From NCBI RefSeq assembly GCF_004379255.2, contig NC_056048.1, forward strand, positions 3,534,001 to 3,598,000: a stretch of 64,000 bases of DNA. Reading direction: 5' to 3'. Below the pieces are notes generated by a model. That model searched no databases, was not told where the DNA came from, and saw only the letters and a list, made by a program, of their open reading frames with translations. A program made the translations under genes and the position numbers. Shown piece after piece: positions 1-10,074 of the stretch. Numbering within the stretch: position 1 is the stretch's first letter; each line of letters begins with the position of its first letter. Source of the DNA: Salvia splendens (taxonomy: Eukaryota > Streptophyta > Magnoliopsida > Lamiales > Lamiaceae).

Positions 1-1
1 T

Positions 2-2677
2 AAAAAGATGCCATTCGGTTTAAAGAATGCCGGAGCCACTTATCAAAGGATGGTAGACAAGCTTTTTCGGCACCTGATTGGAAAGGAGGTCGAAGTGTAT
101 GTTGACGATATAGTCGTCAAAAGCAAAAGCACTTCGGAGTACGAGCACAACCTCAAGTCCACTCTCAACGTGCTCAAGAAAGCCAACCTCAAACTTAATC
201 CCCAAAAGTGTACCTTTTTGGTAGATTCGGGAAAGTTTCTGGGTTGTTGGGTTTCAAAGGACGGACTCAAGGCAAACCCCTCAAAAGTTCAAGTTGTTCA
301 AAACATGGCGATGCCGAAGTCCATACATGACGTGCAAAGGCTAACCGGATGTCTAGCCGCACTGAATCGATTCCTTTCTCAAGCAGCCGAAAAGCAACTG
401 CCGTTCTTCACGGTGTTGAAAAAGGCACCAAAGTTCGAGTGGGGAGCCGAGCAGAAAAAGGCCTTTGACGAGCTCAAAAGTTATCTAGCCGAGCTTCCTA
501 TTCTCTCTGCTCCAACCGAAGCCGAAGTAATATTCTTATACTTAGCGGCATCGGATCAAACCATCAGCGCGGTGCTTGTACGAGAAGAAGGCCTAAAGCA
601 GCTTCCCATCTACTTTACAAGCCGAGCATTAAGAGGTCCAGAAACCAGGTATCAACCTCTGGAAAAGATTGCTCTGGCATTAGTAAATGCAGCCAGGAGA
701 CTGCGGCCATACTTCTATGCTCACAAGGTATGCGTCTTAACTGATCTGCCACTTCGGCAAGTGTTGACCAAACCAGAAGCATCAGGCAGAATCGCCAAGT
801 GGGCTATAGAGTTGGGAGAGCACACAATTGAATATCTACCTCGGAAAGCCATCAAGGGACAAGCCTTGGCAGATTTTCTTGCGGAAGCAAAGTTCGATCA
901 AGCAATTCCTGTTATTGCCGAACAGAAGAATTCTGCCAATGCCGAACTAGCACAGCCCTTGGAATCCGAAGTAGAGCCGCCGGACTGCTGGAGCGGATTC
1001 GTAGATGGAGCTTCAAACAAGATGGGAAGTGGAGCTGGTATTCTACTTGTCGCTCCCGACGGACACGAGGTAACCTACTCACTTCGGTTCCTATTCCCCA
1101 CTACTAATAATGAAGCCGAGTACGAAGCCCTCCTGGCCGGACTCCAGTTAGCGCAAAGTCTGCTCGTCAAATCTCTCAAAGTCCATTGTGATTCACAAGT
1201 CATAGTAAATCACATGTTGGGTACAAGTGAAGCTCGTGACGAGAGAATGAAGAAGTATTTGGACAAAGCGCGAAGCATCAGCCGAAGTTTCTCCTATTTT
1301 CGGATAATCCGCATTCCTAGAGCGGAAAATAGCCGAGCAGATACCTTAAGTAAGTTGGCCTCAGATCCGAGCTCAAAGGCGGAAGAATTAATGCATCGAA
1401 GCATTGATGAAGCCGAGGTACATTCAGTATCCAGCTCGCCGAACTGGATGACGCCGATCTTGCAGTATCTGGATCAAGGACAATTGCCCGAGGATAAGAG
1501 AGAGGCTCGGAAGATCACGTGCCGAGCACTTCGGTACGAACTTCATGAAGGAGTCCTCTTTAGAAAGTCTTACCTCCAGCCGTTATTGCGGTGCGTAGGA
1601 CCAGAAGAGACGGACTACATCCTCAGAGAAGTTCATGAAGGATCGTGCGGTAGCCACATCGGAGCCAGAGCTTTAGCTAAAAAAGTTCTGAGATGGGGAT
1701 ATTATTGGCCAACCATGGTACAAGAGGCAGTGCAGCTCGTCAAGAAGTGTACGAAGTGCCAAATTCATGCAAATGTCCCAAGGATGCCGCAGACCGATCT
1801 ATACACTATGCAAAGCCCTTGGCCTTTCATGCAATGGGGCATAGACATAGTGGGACCACTTCCTCAAGCTCCTCGGCAAATGAAATTCCTTATCGTTGCC
1901 GTGGACTACTTCACGAAGTGGGTGGAGGCTGAACCATTAGCTACGATAACGAGCTCAAAGGCATTGGACTTCGTCTGGAAGAACATAGTGTGCCGATTTG
2001 GCATACCCCACATCCTCATCTCGGATAATGGGACTCAGTTCACCGACAAGACGTTCAAGAATTGGTGCCAAGAGCTGAACATTCAACAGCGGTTCACTTC
2101 GGTCTCCCATCCCCAAGCAAACGGACAAACGGAAGTAACGAACCGGATTCTGGTGAAAGGGTTAAAAGCTCGGTTAGAACAAGCCAAAGGACAATGGGTA
2201 GAAAATCTCCCTCAAGTCCTATGGTCCTACCGAACTACACCCAAAACCTCCAACGGTGAAACTCCGTATAGTCTGGTGTATGGCACTGAAGCCGTAATTC
2301 CGGTGGAGATCGGCGTACCCAGTCCCCGAACTCTAAATTTCTCCTCAGAAATGAATGACGACGGACTGAGAGCAGAACTAGATCTCGCCGAAGAAAGAAG
2401 AGAATTGGCGTGCATAAAAGCAGCCAAGTATAAGGAGCAAGTAGCCCGGTATTATAACCAAAGGGTGAAAAAGCTTCAATTTCAAGTGGGAGATCTCGTC
2501 TTGAGAAACAACGAAGTAAGCCGAGCAGAAAAGCTGGGCAAACTCGAACCCACATGGGAGGGTCCATATCGGGTGTCAGAAGTCCTCGGCAAAGGGTCTT
2601 ATAAATTGACTCACATGTCAGGAGAACAAGTACCCCGAACATGGCACGTCTCCAACCTCAAGAAGTTCCACTTGTAA
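2..2677 (+). CDS. Pol polyprotein of element A (RT - RNase H - second RNase H - integrase), 5' end outside window
   Basis: The frame is open from the left edge; the part from the first visible Met is 889 residues. It makes element cDNA and integrates it. The RT active site YVDD is at visible residues 31-34. A Ty3-type RNase H follows, then a second RNase H beginning near GFVDGAS with the conserved NNEAEYEALLAGL and HCDSQ segments, then integrase with an N-terminal His/Cys zinc-binding region and the catalytic core (GIDIVGP, SDNGTQF, HPQANGQTE). No stop or frameshift is seen. It is very close to pol of element B (10102-13365), from which it differs at scattered residues, so the two are the same family. 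The two consecutive RNase H domains are the reason for assigning the Tat lineage. Confidence 0.92.
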   Translation, partial: KKMPFGLKNAGATYQRMVDKLFRHLIGKEVEVYVDDIVVKSKSTSEYEHNLKSTLNVLKKANLKLNPQKCTFLVDSGKFLGCWVSKDGLKANPSKVQVVQNMAMPKSIHDVQRLTGCLAALNRFLSQAAEKQLPFFTVLKKAPKFEWGAEQKKAFDELKSYLAELPILSAPTEAEVIFLYLAASDQTISAVLVREEGLKQLPIYFTSRALRGPETRYQPLEKIALALVNAARRLRPYFYAHKVCVLTDLPLRQVLTKPEASGRIAKWAIELGEHTIEYLPRKAIKGQALADFLAEAKFDQAIPVIAEQKNSANAELAQPLESEVEPPDCWSGFVDGASNKMGSGAGILLVAPDGHEVTYSLRFLFPTTNNEAEYEALLAGLQLAQSLLVKSLKVHCDSQVIVNHMLGTSEARDERMKKYLDKARSISRSFSYFRIIRIPRAENSRADTLSKLASDPSSKAEELMHRSIDEAEVHSVSSSPNWMTPILQYLDQGQLPEDKREARKITCRALRYELHEGVLFRKSYLQPLLRCVGPEETDYILREVHEGSCGSHIGARALAKKVLRWGYYWPTMVQEAVQLVKKCTKCQIHANVPRMPQTDLYTMQSPWPFMQWGIDIVGPLPQAPRQMKFLIVAVDYFTKWVEAEPLATITSSKALDFVWKNIVCRFGIPHILISDNGTQFTDKTFKNWCQELNIQQRFTSVSHPQANGQTEVTNRILVKGLKARLEQAKGQWVENLPQVLWSYRTTPKTSNGETPYSLVYGTEAVIPVEIGVPSPRTLNFSSEMNDDGLRAELDLAEERRELACIKAAKYKEQVARYYNQRVKKLQFQVGDLVLRNNEVSRAEKLGKLEPTWEGPYRVSEVLGKGSYKLTHMSGEQVPRTWHVSNLKKFHL

Positions 2678-3769
2678 GAGACAAAGGTCCGGTCAGTCCG
2701 TCTCATGTCTAGTTCGGTCATAGGGGTATATGTTTTTATTTGTTTGTTTTTTACTTGTACCTTTTACTTGTCGTTTTATAAAAAGTTTAAAGTTTTTTTC
2801 TTTCGTCTTTTTCATTTTTTCTCTATGTGTTTTGTCTCTATGTGCTTGTCGTCTCTTACAAATGGTACCAAGGTATATCGTTCTTTAAAGACTGATCCCC
2901 TTTTTAGATCGATTATAAAAGACTATTGTGAGTCCAAGCTTCTAGGGAGGATATAAGACCACAATTCAGCTTAACAAGCAGTCCGTCTGAAACGAACTGC
3001 AATAAGCCAACGATTGTGAGTCCAAGCTTCCAAGGAGGATACAAGACCGCAATTCAGCTTAATAAGCACTTCGTCTGAAACGAACTGCAATAAGGGAAAG
3101 TCCGATCCACGCGATAAACCTCGCCGAATTAGGACGACCAAGTTCGGTCAAAGAAGTTTACCTCATAAGACCGGGGACGACCATGTCTAGTCAAAGAGGT
3201 TTACTGCATAAGACCACTTCGGTTAACTGGGAAAGTCCGATCCACGCGATAAAACTCGCCGAATTAGGACAAGGGAAAGTTCGATCCCGGCGACAAAAAT
3301 CGCCAAATTAGAACACAAACCAAGTCCGGTTAAAGATGTTTATTTTATCAGACCAAAGACGAGTTCGGTCAAAGATGTTTATTTCATCAGACCAAAGACG
3401 AGTCCGGTCAAAGATGTTTATTTCATCAGACCAAAGACGAGTCCGGTCAAAGATGTTTATTTCATCAGACCAAAGACGAGTCCGGTCAAAGATGTTTATT
3501 TCATCAGACCAAAGACGAGTCCGGTCAAAGATGTTTATTTCATCAGACCAAAGACGAGTCCGGTCAAAGAAGTTTACTTCATAAGACCAAGGACCAAGTC
3601 CGGTCAAAGAAGTTTACTTCATAAGACCGAGGACAAGTACGATGAAATTTTTTCGCTAAGCTGTAAATACAGTGTTAGAAGCGAAAACAAAATTTCATTT
3701 TTCAAATCTTGTTCGGCATACAACTCCGCTACCCTACAAAATGGCGTTACGCTATTACAAAGGACTATT
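2678..3769 (+). other. 3' untranslated region of element A, rich in short repeats
   Basis: This stretch lies between the pol stop and the end of the antisense gene. It has no credible plus-strand gene. It holds a twice-repeated segment (CGATTGTGAGTCCAAGCTTC type, around 2930-3095), copies of a GGGAAAGTCCGATCCACGCG motif, and the 39-bp tandem array described separately. The same motifs recur in the 3' region of element B. Confidence 0.7.
3315..3640 (+). repeat. 39-bp tandem repeat array in element A
   Basis: The unit GAGTCCGGTCAAAGATGTTT..ATCAGACCAAAGAC repeats with a 39-bp period from about 3322. About six units are nearly exact, and diverged units that read AAGTTTACTTCATAAGACC flank them on the right. 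Because 39 is a multiple of three, open frames of 13-residue repeats appear on both strands; I regard those as by-products and not proteins. Confidence 0.85.
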
Positions 3770-6620
3770 CTACTGTCCAGGGTTGCTGAAGTTAAGCCAC
3801 CTATCTGCAAAATCCTCTGGAAGCCGAGTTCGGTTGTTCCGAGCAGATGAAAAATAAGCAGGTCGACGAGATGCTATCCTCGACCCAACGCCTCTTCCCC
3901 GAGCCCGAGAAGTCCTAACACCTCGGCGATGAAGAGTCTCTGCAATAAGCATCTGCTGATCTTGCTCGCTCATAGTCACAACTCCTCGGCGAATTTCAGT
4001 CCGTCCCTGTCTTGACGATTCCGGTTGCTCCTGAGCCCGTTCTCGTCTTGACGTTTCCGGCTGTTCCGGAGTTCGTTGTTGACTGGGAGTAGGATTTTGA
4101 ACAAGGGAACCAGAGGTTTGATCTGGAGTGCGAGCATCTGTTGGCACGATATGCCGAAGGAATCTTTCTATGGAGGGGCGCCGAGAAAGAACAATGTTGT
4201 ACCGAGAAGCCCAGCGCCGCAATGATTTCACAACTTGTTGGCAAGCCGAGCTCTCCAGCGCATTGTTCCTCCGGAGTACATGATATTCCTCCCACAGTTC
4301 GTCAACTCGACTCTGAACATCTGATATGGTCACTCCCCCGCGCACACGGATGTAATCCTCGTACGCAGTCCTCTCAGCAATGGTCGTATTCAGCTCGGCC
4401 TCCAGATCCTTCTTATCGGACTCTAAGTCCTTATTATCGGACTCCAGCTTCACTAAACGAGCCAGAAGCTCGTCATTCTTCGTCTGATCGGCTATGGCTC
4501 TTTTCTCAGCTTCGTCTAAAGCCGAAGAGTACAGCCGTTTCCAGTGAAGTATCTCCATCTCCTTGAGTACAAAGCAGCTATATTAGTTCGGCAGCTGTAC
4601 CGAGCAGATAGTAAAATACAACAGGAATAAAGGCGAGTACGAAAAGCTATACGAAGACAAGTGTGGAGAATTTTTCATTCACAAGGAAAATTTTTTACAC
4701 TAGGAGGGCTTCAAGGCCATTTTACAAGGAAGAAACTAGACTAAGAGAAGGGAGACGAAATCATACTCCACCAGCTTCGTCTCCGGCTCCTTGGTCTGGT
4801 TCAGCTTCTTTCTCCTGAGCTACCTCAGCCTCGGCCTCGCCTCCTGCCGGCCTCGCCTCCGCCTCCTGATCGGCTTCCTTCTCCGGATGCCCGGCCCGCT
4901 CGACTTCGGCCTCCAGCTCCAGCGGCTCGGCCTCACCCTCTCCGTTGTAAGTCGAAGCGGGTGAAACGGGTCCCACGGAGGCAAAGATAGCCTCCAGGTT
5001 CTCGTCCCGATCAGCTCGACAACTCCGGACTCGGTCTGCAGAAAGCAGGACCGAGGATGAAGCGAGCTCCTCAAGGAGCGGCAGATTCTGAAGCCGAGCT
5101 GCTATCTCTCGGCTGTACAGAGGCAGCACGACGTCGGCCCCCTGCTCGCCCTTATCGGTAATTAGCCTTACCAGACTACCGACAAAGGCCGAGAACTGGC
5201 TGCTCAAAAAGAGTTTCTCCGTGTAAACACGGAGAGCCTCCCCCTGGGCAGCCACGGCGGCAGCATCCCTCCGTTTCGTCTGCTCTCGCTGGATGACGAG
5301 CTGGTTTTTGGCAAACTGAGCTTCATCCTGGGCCGAAATCCTAGCAGCTCTGGCCTTCTCAAAGTTAGCCTCAGCCTGTTCGGCCCGATGACAAGCAGCC
5401 GCCAACTTCCTCTGCATCTCAGCATAGTCATTGGACGCTTTGGAGAGTTCGACGGCGACGAGCTTGGAGAGCATATCGTTCCTCTGAAAATGGATAAAGA
5501 AAAAAGTCAACAAAGGGGCCACAAAAAATACAGGAAAAAAGCAAGGCCAGAAAATCAAGAAGAGAATTCACCTCGGCGAAGTCCGTGGGCCATAAAAACG
5601 GCTCACAGATATGTTCCGAAGGAGGCGCCAAGACCACATCTTTCTCTGGCGCTCTCGGGGGCTTCTGGGCCTTCCCCTTCCCCTTTGCCGAAGTCGACTC
5701 CGGCTTCTTCGGATCCGAAGAGGTTTTTTGCCTTTTCGGAGTCCTCTCGGCATCAGACGCCGAGCTGGTGGTTTTCGGCCTCTCCGGCTCCTTGGACTCC
5801 GAAGATTTGCGGCTAGCCTTATTCAGCATGTACACTGCCAAAAAGCAAGAAAGCAAAGTCAGATTTTCTTCGTTAAAGCAGTAGAGCATAAAGATAAAGA
5901 GAAATCCTCACCCTCGGCCTCTTCGTCCGAAGACGAGATGTCGAACACGACGTCGCCCTTGACGAGCTCAGACTCCGTGTATTGTTTCCTAACTATGGGA
6001 ATCTTGTTGAGCTCGCCATCGAGCGCGTCCAACGGTTCAGGCCGAGGATGACGGATAACGGACTCCGGCCCTCTCCAGGGAAAACTAGGAGCCGCGGTCC
6101 TATCATAGTAGAAGAAGCGATTTTGCCACTTCGGCCACTTCGTTTTACAAAAGGCCCTAAAGGGCTGTACAGGGATCAAGTAAAACCAAGACCCCTTCCT
6201 CTTAAATTGAAAGAATTTAAGGATCGCCTTCAAAGACAAATCCCTTCCTAACCTACGGAGTTCGGCAGCGAAGGCCGACAAGTGCCTCCAAGAGTTCGGA
6301 GTCACCTGGCCTAAAGGAAGCTGAAAAAAATCTAGTAAATCTATAAAGGCAGAAGGGAGGGGGAAACGAAGCCCGCATTCTAAGCAGGCCTCGTACACGG
6401 TGGCGTAACCCTCCGGCGGGGAGTCAGCCCTATGATCACCGTCAGGTACCACCGCCCTCCCCCCAGGAAAAAAGTATTTTTCGGGTAGGGATACCACAGT
6501 ATCCTTACTCAAAATACTATGGAAATACTCTACGGTCTTCTCCCCGGACTCTTTCCGGCCAGAAGACCCCTTACCGCCTCTCCTACCGCTACCCGACTCC
6601 GAAGAAGAAATAGAAGCCAT
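3770..6620 (-). CDS. Antisense four-exon accessory gene of Tat element A; plant 'putative gypsy-type transposon' domain plus coiled coils
   Basis: Read on the minus strand, four open segments join in phase through GT..AG introns: exon 1 6620-5912, exon 2 5834-5572, exon 3 5483-4767, exon 4 4561-3770. Introns are 77, 88 and 205 bases. Donors read GAGG|GTGAGG, GAG|GTGAAT and GGA|GTATGA; acceptors read TTGGCAG, TTTTCAG and ACTCAAG. The spliced length is 2481 bases, giving 826 residues. Residues about 75-190 (GLRFPLPSAFIDLLDFFQLP, then a WFYLIP..RFFYYD stretch) resemble the Pfam family 'putative gypsy type transposon' (Transposase_28), as I recall it. A Ser/Lys/Pro-rich linker, a long Ala/Glu/Gln coiled coil (exon 3), an acidic Glu/Ala tail and a second Leu/Glu/Asp coiled coil (exon 4) follow, with an Arg-rich end. 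The function is unknown. The third intron is the least certain; without it the protein ends at 4761. Confidence 0.72.
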
Positions 6621-6742
6621 TTTTCTTACTTTTTGAAGGTGAAGAAAGTCTGAAGAAGCTCTTGAAAGCGGAAGAAAATTTCTCGAGAAAGAGAGAGTAT
6701 AGAAGACGCAACAGCAAAAGTGTGCAAATGAGGAAGAAAGAG

Positions 6743-6753
6743 CATATTTATCA
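6743..6753 (-). promoter_or_regulatory. Possible TATA box of the antisense gene
   Basis: On the minus strand the sequence TGATAAATATG lies about 125 bases before the antisense start codon at 6620, inside element A and upstream of its 3' LTR. A start site about 30 bases further on would leave a leader of roughly 95 bases that is rich in CTTC. This is a weak match and the only promoter-like element I can see. Confidence 0.3.
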
Positions 6754-6942
6754 GATTCGGGAAAGATTTCGAGATCGTTGCGCCGTTTCGAATCCCACCT
6801 TTTCAGGATTCAACGGCCGGATTTTACTGTCGCATTTAATGCAGGCACGCGCAAGGCACGTCCCCTGACGTCAGCCTCCCCCTTACCATTATCCAGAATG
6901 CCGAAGTGACTCACCTCGCCGAAGTGATTCACTTCGCTTTTC

Positions 6943-6953
6943 GGGGGGGGTAG
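6943..6953 (+). other. Polypurine tract of element A
   Basis: TTTTCGGGGGGGGTAG abuts the TGATGG start of the 3' LTR. It is the expected primer site for plus-strand cDNA, and the same sequence precedes the 3' LTR of element B. Confidence 0.8.
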
Positions 6954-7278
6954 TGATGGGGTACGAACTAAACCCTAATGGCAAGCCCAATTACAGTGAC
7001 GGCCCATCAGCCCAGAGCCCAAGAAAGAGTATCTGTTCGGCACCAAAGAGTTCGGCACGACCAAAGAGTTCGGACTCAGCCTACAGCTCGGTAAAAGCCG
7101 ACCAGTCAAGCTCTCCTCTCAGATCGGCAAGAGCTGATCGGTAAAGTCCAGCAGTTCGGTCTCAGCATTCGACCGAACTAGGAGTTAGTGGACTCATGAA
7201 AGGCCTCCACGACCTCCGCTATACCCACGATCTATTTAGTGGTACGAAGCAGTTATTGAGCAGTTATTGCTCACCCAC
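6954..7278 (+). repeat. 3' LTR of element A, left piece
   Basis: It begins TGATGGGG and continues after the nested element at 14847-15119. Rejoined it is about 598 bases, shorter than the 682-base LTR of B because B carries an extra copy of a 75-base segment. It contains no gene. Confidence 0.88.
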
Positions 7279-7507
7279 TGATGGAGTACGTACTAAACAA
7301 GCCCATCAGCCTAAAGCCCAAGAAAGAGTATCAGTTCGGCACAACCAAAGAGTTCGGCCCCAGCCTACAGCTCGGTAAAAGCCAACCAATCAAACTCTGC
7401 TCTCAGGTCGGCATCAAGCTCTACTCTCAGATCGGCAAAAGCTGCTCGGCAATAATTCAGCAGTTCGGTCTCAGTATTCGACCGAACTGGAAGATAGCGG
7501 ACTCATG

Positions 7508-7657
7508 CATGACCTCCACGACATCCACGACATAATTACTGATGATGTAAGCCACTGCCTAGTTAGTGGCCACGCAGGATCTCATGACCTCCACGACATC
7601 CACGACATAATTACTGATGATGTAAGCCACTGCCTAGTTAGTGGCCACGCAGGATCT
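7508..7657 (+). repeat. 75-bp tandem duplication inside the LTR of B, upstream of the TATA box
   Basis: Two exact-looking copies of a 75-base unit containing GATGATGTAAGCCACTGCC occupy the U3 position. A third, partial copy of the start (CATGACCTCC) follows. The same duplication is in the 3' LTR (about 14389-14538). The LTR of A lacks it. Confidence 0.9.
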
Positions 7658-7716
7658 CATGACCTCCATGACCTCCACGACTTAGGGTGGTGATGCAAGC
7701 CACAATCTCAGTTCAA

Positions 7717-7724
7717 TATATAAA
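7717..7724 (+). promoter_or_regulatory. TATA box of the LTR promoter, element B
   Basis: TATATAAA in the context CAATATATAAATAGAAC. Transcription would start about 30 bases downstream, near 7750. The matching site in the 3' LTR is 14598-14605. Confidence 0.75.
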
Positions 7725-7961
7725 TAGAACTTAGATCTGACAGAGGAGGACGCTCACTCTTTCGTTCTCTAGAGACAGAATAGATTATATAGCAAGTGTG
7801 TATTGTAAGCTGTAATCCCAGATCAAGCAATACAACTCTGCCCTCTTTTCTTCCCGTGGACGTAGATTTACTTCAGTAAATCGAACCACGTAAATTCATT
7901 GTGTCGTGATCTTTATTCTCTACCCGCATTTACAAACATCAGAAATTCGCGGCTTCATCAC

Positions 7962-7979
7962 TGGCGCCGTCTGTGGGAA
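7962..7979 (+). other. Primer-binding site of element B
   Basis: TGGCGCCGTCTGTGGGAA begins one base after the LTR. From memory, its first nine bases complement the 3' end of plant tRNA-Asp (TGGCGCCGT..); the rest matches only partly, so the tRNA identity is uncertain. Confidence 0.75.
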
Positions 7980-8040
7980 ACAGAGAACCAAATCTGTGAT
8001 AAAGCGAATTTTTGACCCTTTTTCCACCACAAAAAAAAAA

Positions 8041-10068
8041 ATGCATGCCAGATCACATAACTCCCGTGCCTCCGTCCGTGATGACCATGAGGAAGCTAAT
8101 CCAGCAGCCCATAGGCCTGGAAAGCAGCCTCGTGAGAAGTCTGTCTCCAGTTCTCACGGTGAAGGAACAAGCCGCTCAAAAGGTCCACACACCGAGTCTT
8201 CCCAGCAGCCTGATTTGAATGAGGCTGTCAAGCTGTTCTTGGCTGAGAAGCAAGAGGAGTTCTTAGCCTTCCTGCAAAAGAGCCAACAGCCGAAGACGAA
8301 AACGGTAGATTCTCCTTCCTCATCCAGACATGAAAGTCACTACCGCAGTAGTGCCGTGTCCTCCAGGAAGAAGAATCCTCAACCCCGACATGTTCCTGTT
8401 TCTCCTCGGCACCGGAATTACAGGAGAACTCCTTCTCCTCCGTACCGAAGAGATGTCGGGTTCGCCATGTACGGAGCATTAAAGACTCCGTTCTCGGACG
8501 ATATCATCCGAACTCCTTTGCCGCGGAACTACCGGACACCGTCAATGACTTATGACGGGCTAGTGGATCCTCATGACTTCTTGGGATGCTATCAATATAA
8601 TATGGCGAACCAGGGTCTCAATGAGGTCCATATGTGCAAGCTGTTCCCCGAGCTGCTCATCGGGAACGCCAGAAGGTGGTTCGACAGCCTTCCTCAAGAC
8701 AGCATTCGATCCTACCGAGATCTAATGGATGCTTTCCATAGGAGGTTCTTTCAGAAAGCGGAAGCCCGAATTACCTCGGCTCAGCTGCTTTCTATACGTC
8801 AAGGTCGCGACGAAAAGATCAGCGACTTCCTGACGAGATTCCATAAGGAATGCCTACAAGTAGATAATCTCAATGATCTACTTGTCATTTCGGCATTCCA
8901 AAATGGAATCCTGCCCGGAGCTCTCTACAGAAAGCTCGTGGAGTGCGGCCCGCAAACAGCTCAAGAAATGTGGGACATTGCGGACCAGTTTTCCCGTGCG
9001 GATGAGGCAGACCGTCGAAAACGGTCTTTAGACAGCTCATCCCAAGAAGAGAAAAAGAAGCCCGATCAAAGCGGCCAGGTGCTTCCTCGCCGAACTCCTT
9101 TTGAAAGAATTCAAAGGGCACCGGTACAAGGCAGATTGGGGCCACGGCTCAATCCTGAGAAGCCGCCCGCTCAGTTCGTACCATTAAACAAGTCTAGAAC
9201 GGAAATTTTCGAACTACATTCCGATATGTTCGAAAAACCAAAGCGGATGACGAAATCAGCCGCGCGGCGACCTCAGGATCAATATTGCTCCTTCCATCAA
9301 GCCCACGGTCATGATACCGAGGAGTGCCGAAATTTGGCTGCAGGTATTGATGTTCTTGTGAAAACAGGAACGTTAAAAAAATACCAAAGCAAGCAGCCGA
9401 AAAAGAACAAAAAGCAGAGAGGTGCGAACTGCAATCCTCAGGATCCGAAAAGGCATGAAGATCCCGAAGACGACGACGAGCCGCAATATGATGGAGTAAT
9501 CCAGACTATTGATGCTCTCCCTGCCGGGAAGACTAAGTCGTCCCTAAAAGCAGAACGCAGAGGTTCCAATCAAGAGGAGCCGACACATAAAAGGCTGAAG
9601 AAAGACGAAGTGATTACATTTTCAGATGCCGATCCCGTCCCAGCCATCTCTCCTCACCAAGACGCTATTGTCATTCAAGCCGGAGTGGCAAACAAACTGA
9701 TCCACAGAGTATTTGTGGATACAGGAGCGTCAGTCAGCGTTCTTTTTAAAGAATGCTTTGATAAAATGGAAGTGGATCCAGCTCGGCTCAGTCCGGCTCC
9801 ACTTCCTCTGAAAAGTTTCGCCCAGGAGGACACCCGCCCTGAAGGTATTATCAGCCTTCCGATCACGGTGGGGAAAGCGCCTACAAGTTCCAATACGATG
9901 ATCGAGTTCTTTGTGGTAAAAGCTCGGTCCCCGTACAACATCATCCTGGGGAGAGACTGGCTCAACACAGTTCGGGCCGTTTGCTCTACTTATCAAAAGA
10001 GAGCAAAAGAATGTCTGCAGATTGCGCTTAAAAGTGCCGAGCAATCAGTTCGGCACCATCAAGCATAG
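8041..10068 (+). CDS. Gag-protease polyprotein of element B
   Basis: 675 residues from the ATG at 8041, the first Met after the primer site. An earlier in-frame ATG-like start at 7906 lies inside the LTR and was not used. The N-terminal region is basic and Ser/Pro-rich. A retrotransposon gag core lies at about residues 200-315 (GNARRWFDSLP, FHRRFFQ, DFLTRFH). A Cys/His knuckle-like segment (YCSFHQAHGHDTEEC) is at about 415-428. An aspartic protease with active site VFVDTGASVSVLF is near residue 560, and ILGRDWL follows. The product forms the particle and cleaves the polyprotein. The frame ends in TAG at 10066-10068, in phase with pol. Confidence 0.93.
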   Translation: MHARSHNSRASVRDDHEEANPAAHRPGKQPREKSVSSSHGEGTSRSKGPHTESSQQPDLNEAVKLFLAEKQEEFLAFLQKSQQPKTKTVDSPSSSRHESHYRSSAVSSRKKNPQPRHVPVSPRHRNYRRTPSPPYRRDVGFAMYGALKTPFSDDIIRTPLPRNYRTPSMTYDGLVDPHDFLGCYQYNMANQGLNEVHMCKLFPELLIGNARRWFDSLPQDSIRSYRDLMDAFHRRFFQKAEARITSAQLLSIRQGRDEKISDFLTRFHKECLQVDNLNDLLVISAFQNGILPGALYRKLVECGPQTAQEMWDIADQFSRADEADRRKRSLDSSSQEEKKKPDQSGQVLPRRTPFERIQRAPVQGRLGPRLNPEKPPAQFVPLNKSRTEIFELHSDMFEKPKRMTKSAARRPQDQYCSFHQAHGHDTEECRNLAAGIDVLVKTGTLKKYQSKQPKKNKKQRGANCNPQDPKRHEDPEDDDEPQYDGVIQTIDALPAGKTKSSLKAERRGSNQEEPTHKRLKKDEVITFSDADPVPAISPHQDAIVIQAGVANKLIHRVFVDTGASVSVLFKECFDKMEVDPARLSPAPLPLKSFAQEDTRPEGIISLPITVGKAPTSSNTMIEFFVVKARSPYNIILGRDWLNTVRAVCSTYQKRAKECLQIALKSAEQSVRHHQA

Positions 10069-10074
10069 CAATCA
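10066..10074 (+). promoter_or_regulatory. Probable readthrough stop between gag-protease and pol (TAG CAA TCA)
   Basis: The gag-protease frame ends TAG and is followed immediately by CAATCA. This fits the CARYYA context known for tobamovirus-type suppression of UAG. The following eleven codons are open and in the same frame as the pol Met at 10102, so reading through the stop would give one Gag-Pro-Pol protein with no frameshift. That it works this way is inference. Confidence 0.6.

Larger units (their letters stand above)
7279..7960 (+). repeat. 5' LTR of element B
   Basis: 682 bases, TG..CA ends. A 75-base unit is duplicated in tandem from 7508 (CATGACCTCCACGACATCC..). A TATA box (TATATAAA, 7717-7724) lies downstream of it. 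The end TTCATCA is followed one base later by the primer-binding site. Confidence 0.95.

Noticed and set aside
3308..3607. Open frames of 13-residue repeats on both strands
   Set aside because: They follow from a 39-bp tandem repeat in non-coding DNA of element A and have no start context or domain.
4141..6251. Several plus-strand frames of 90-146 codons
   Set aside because: They are shadows of the antisense gene exons; the minus strand explains the region with splice signals and domain character.
7906..8040. Earlier start for the gag frame
   Set aside because: It lies in the LTR and primer site, so the ATG at 8041 is the sensible start.
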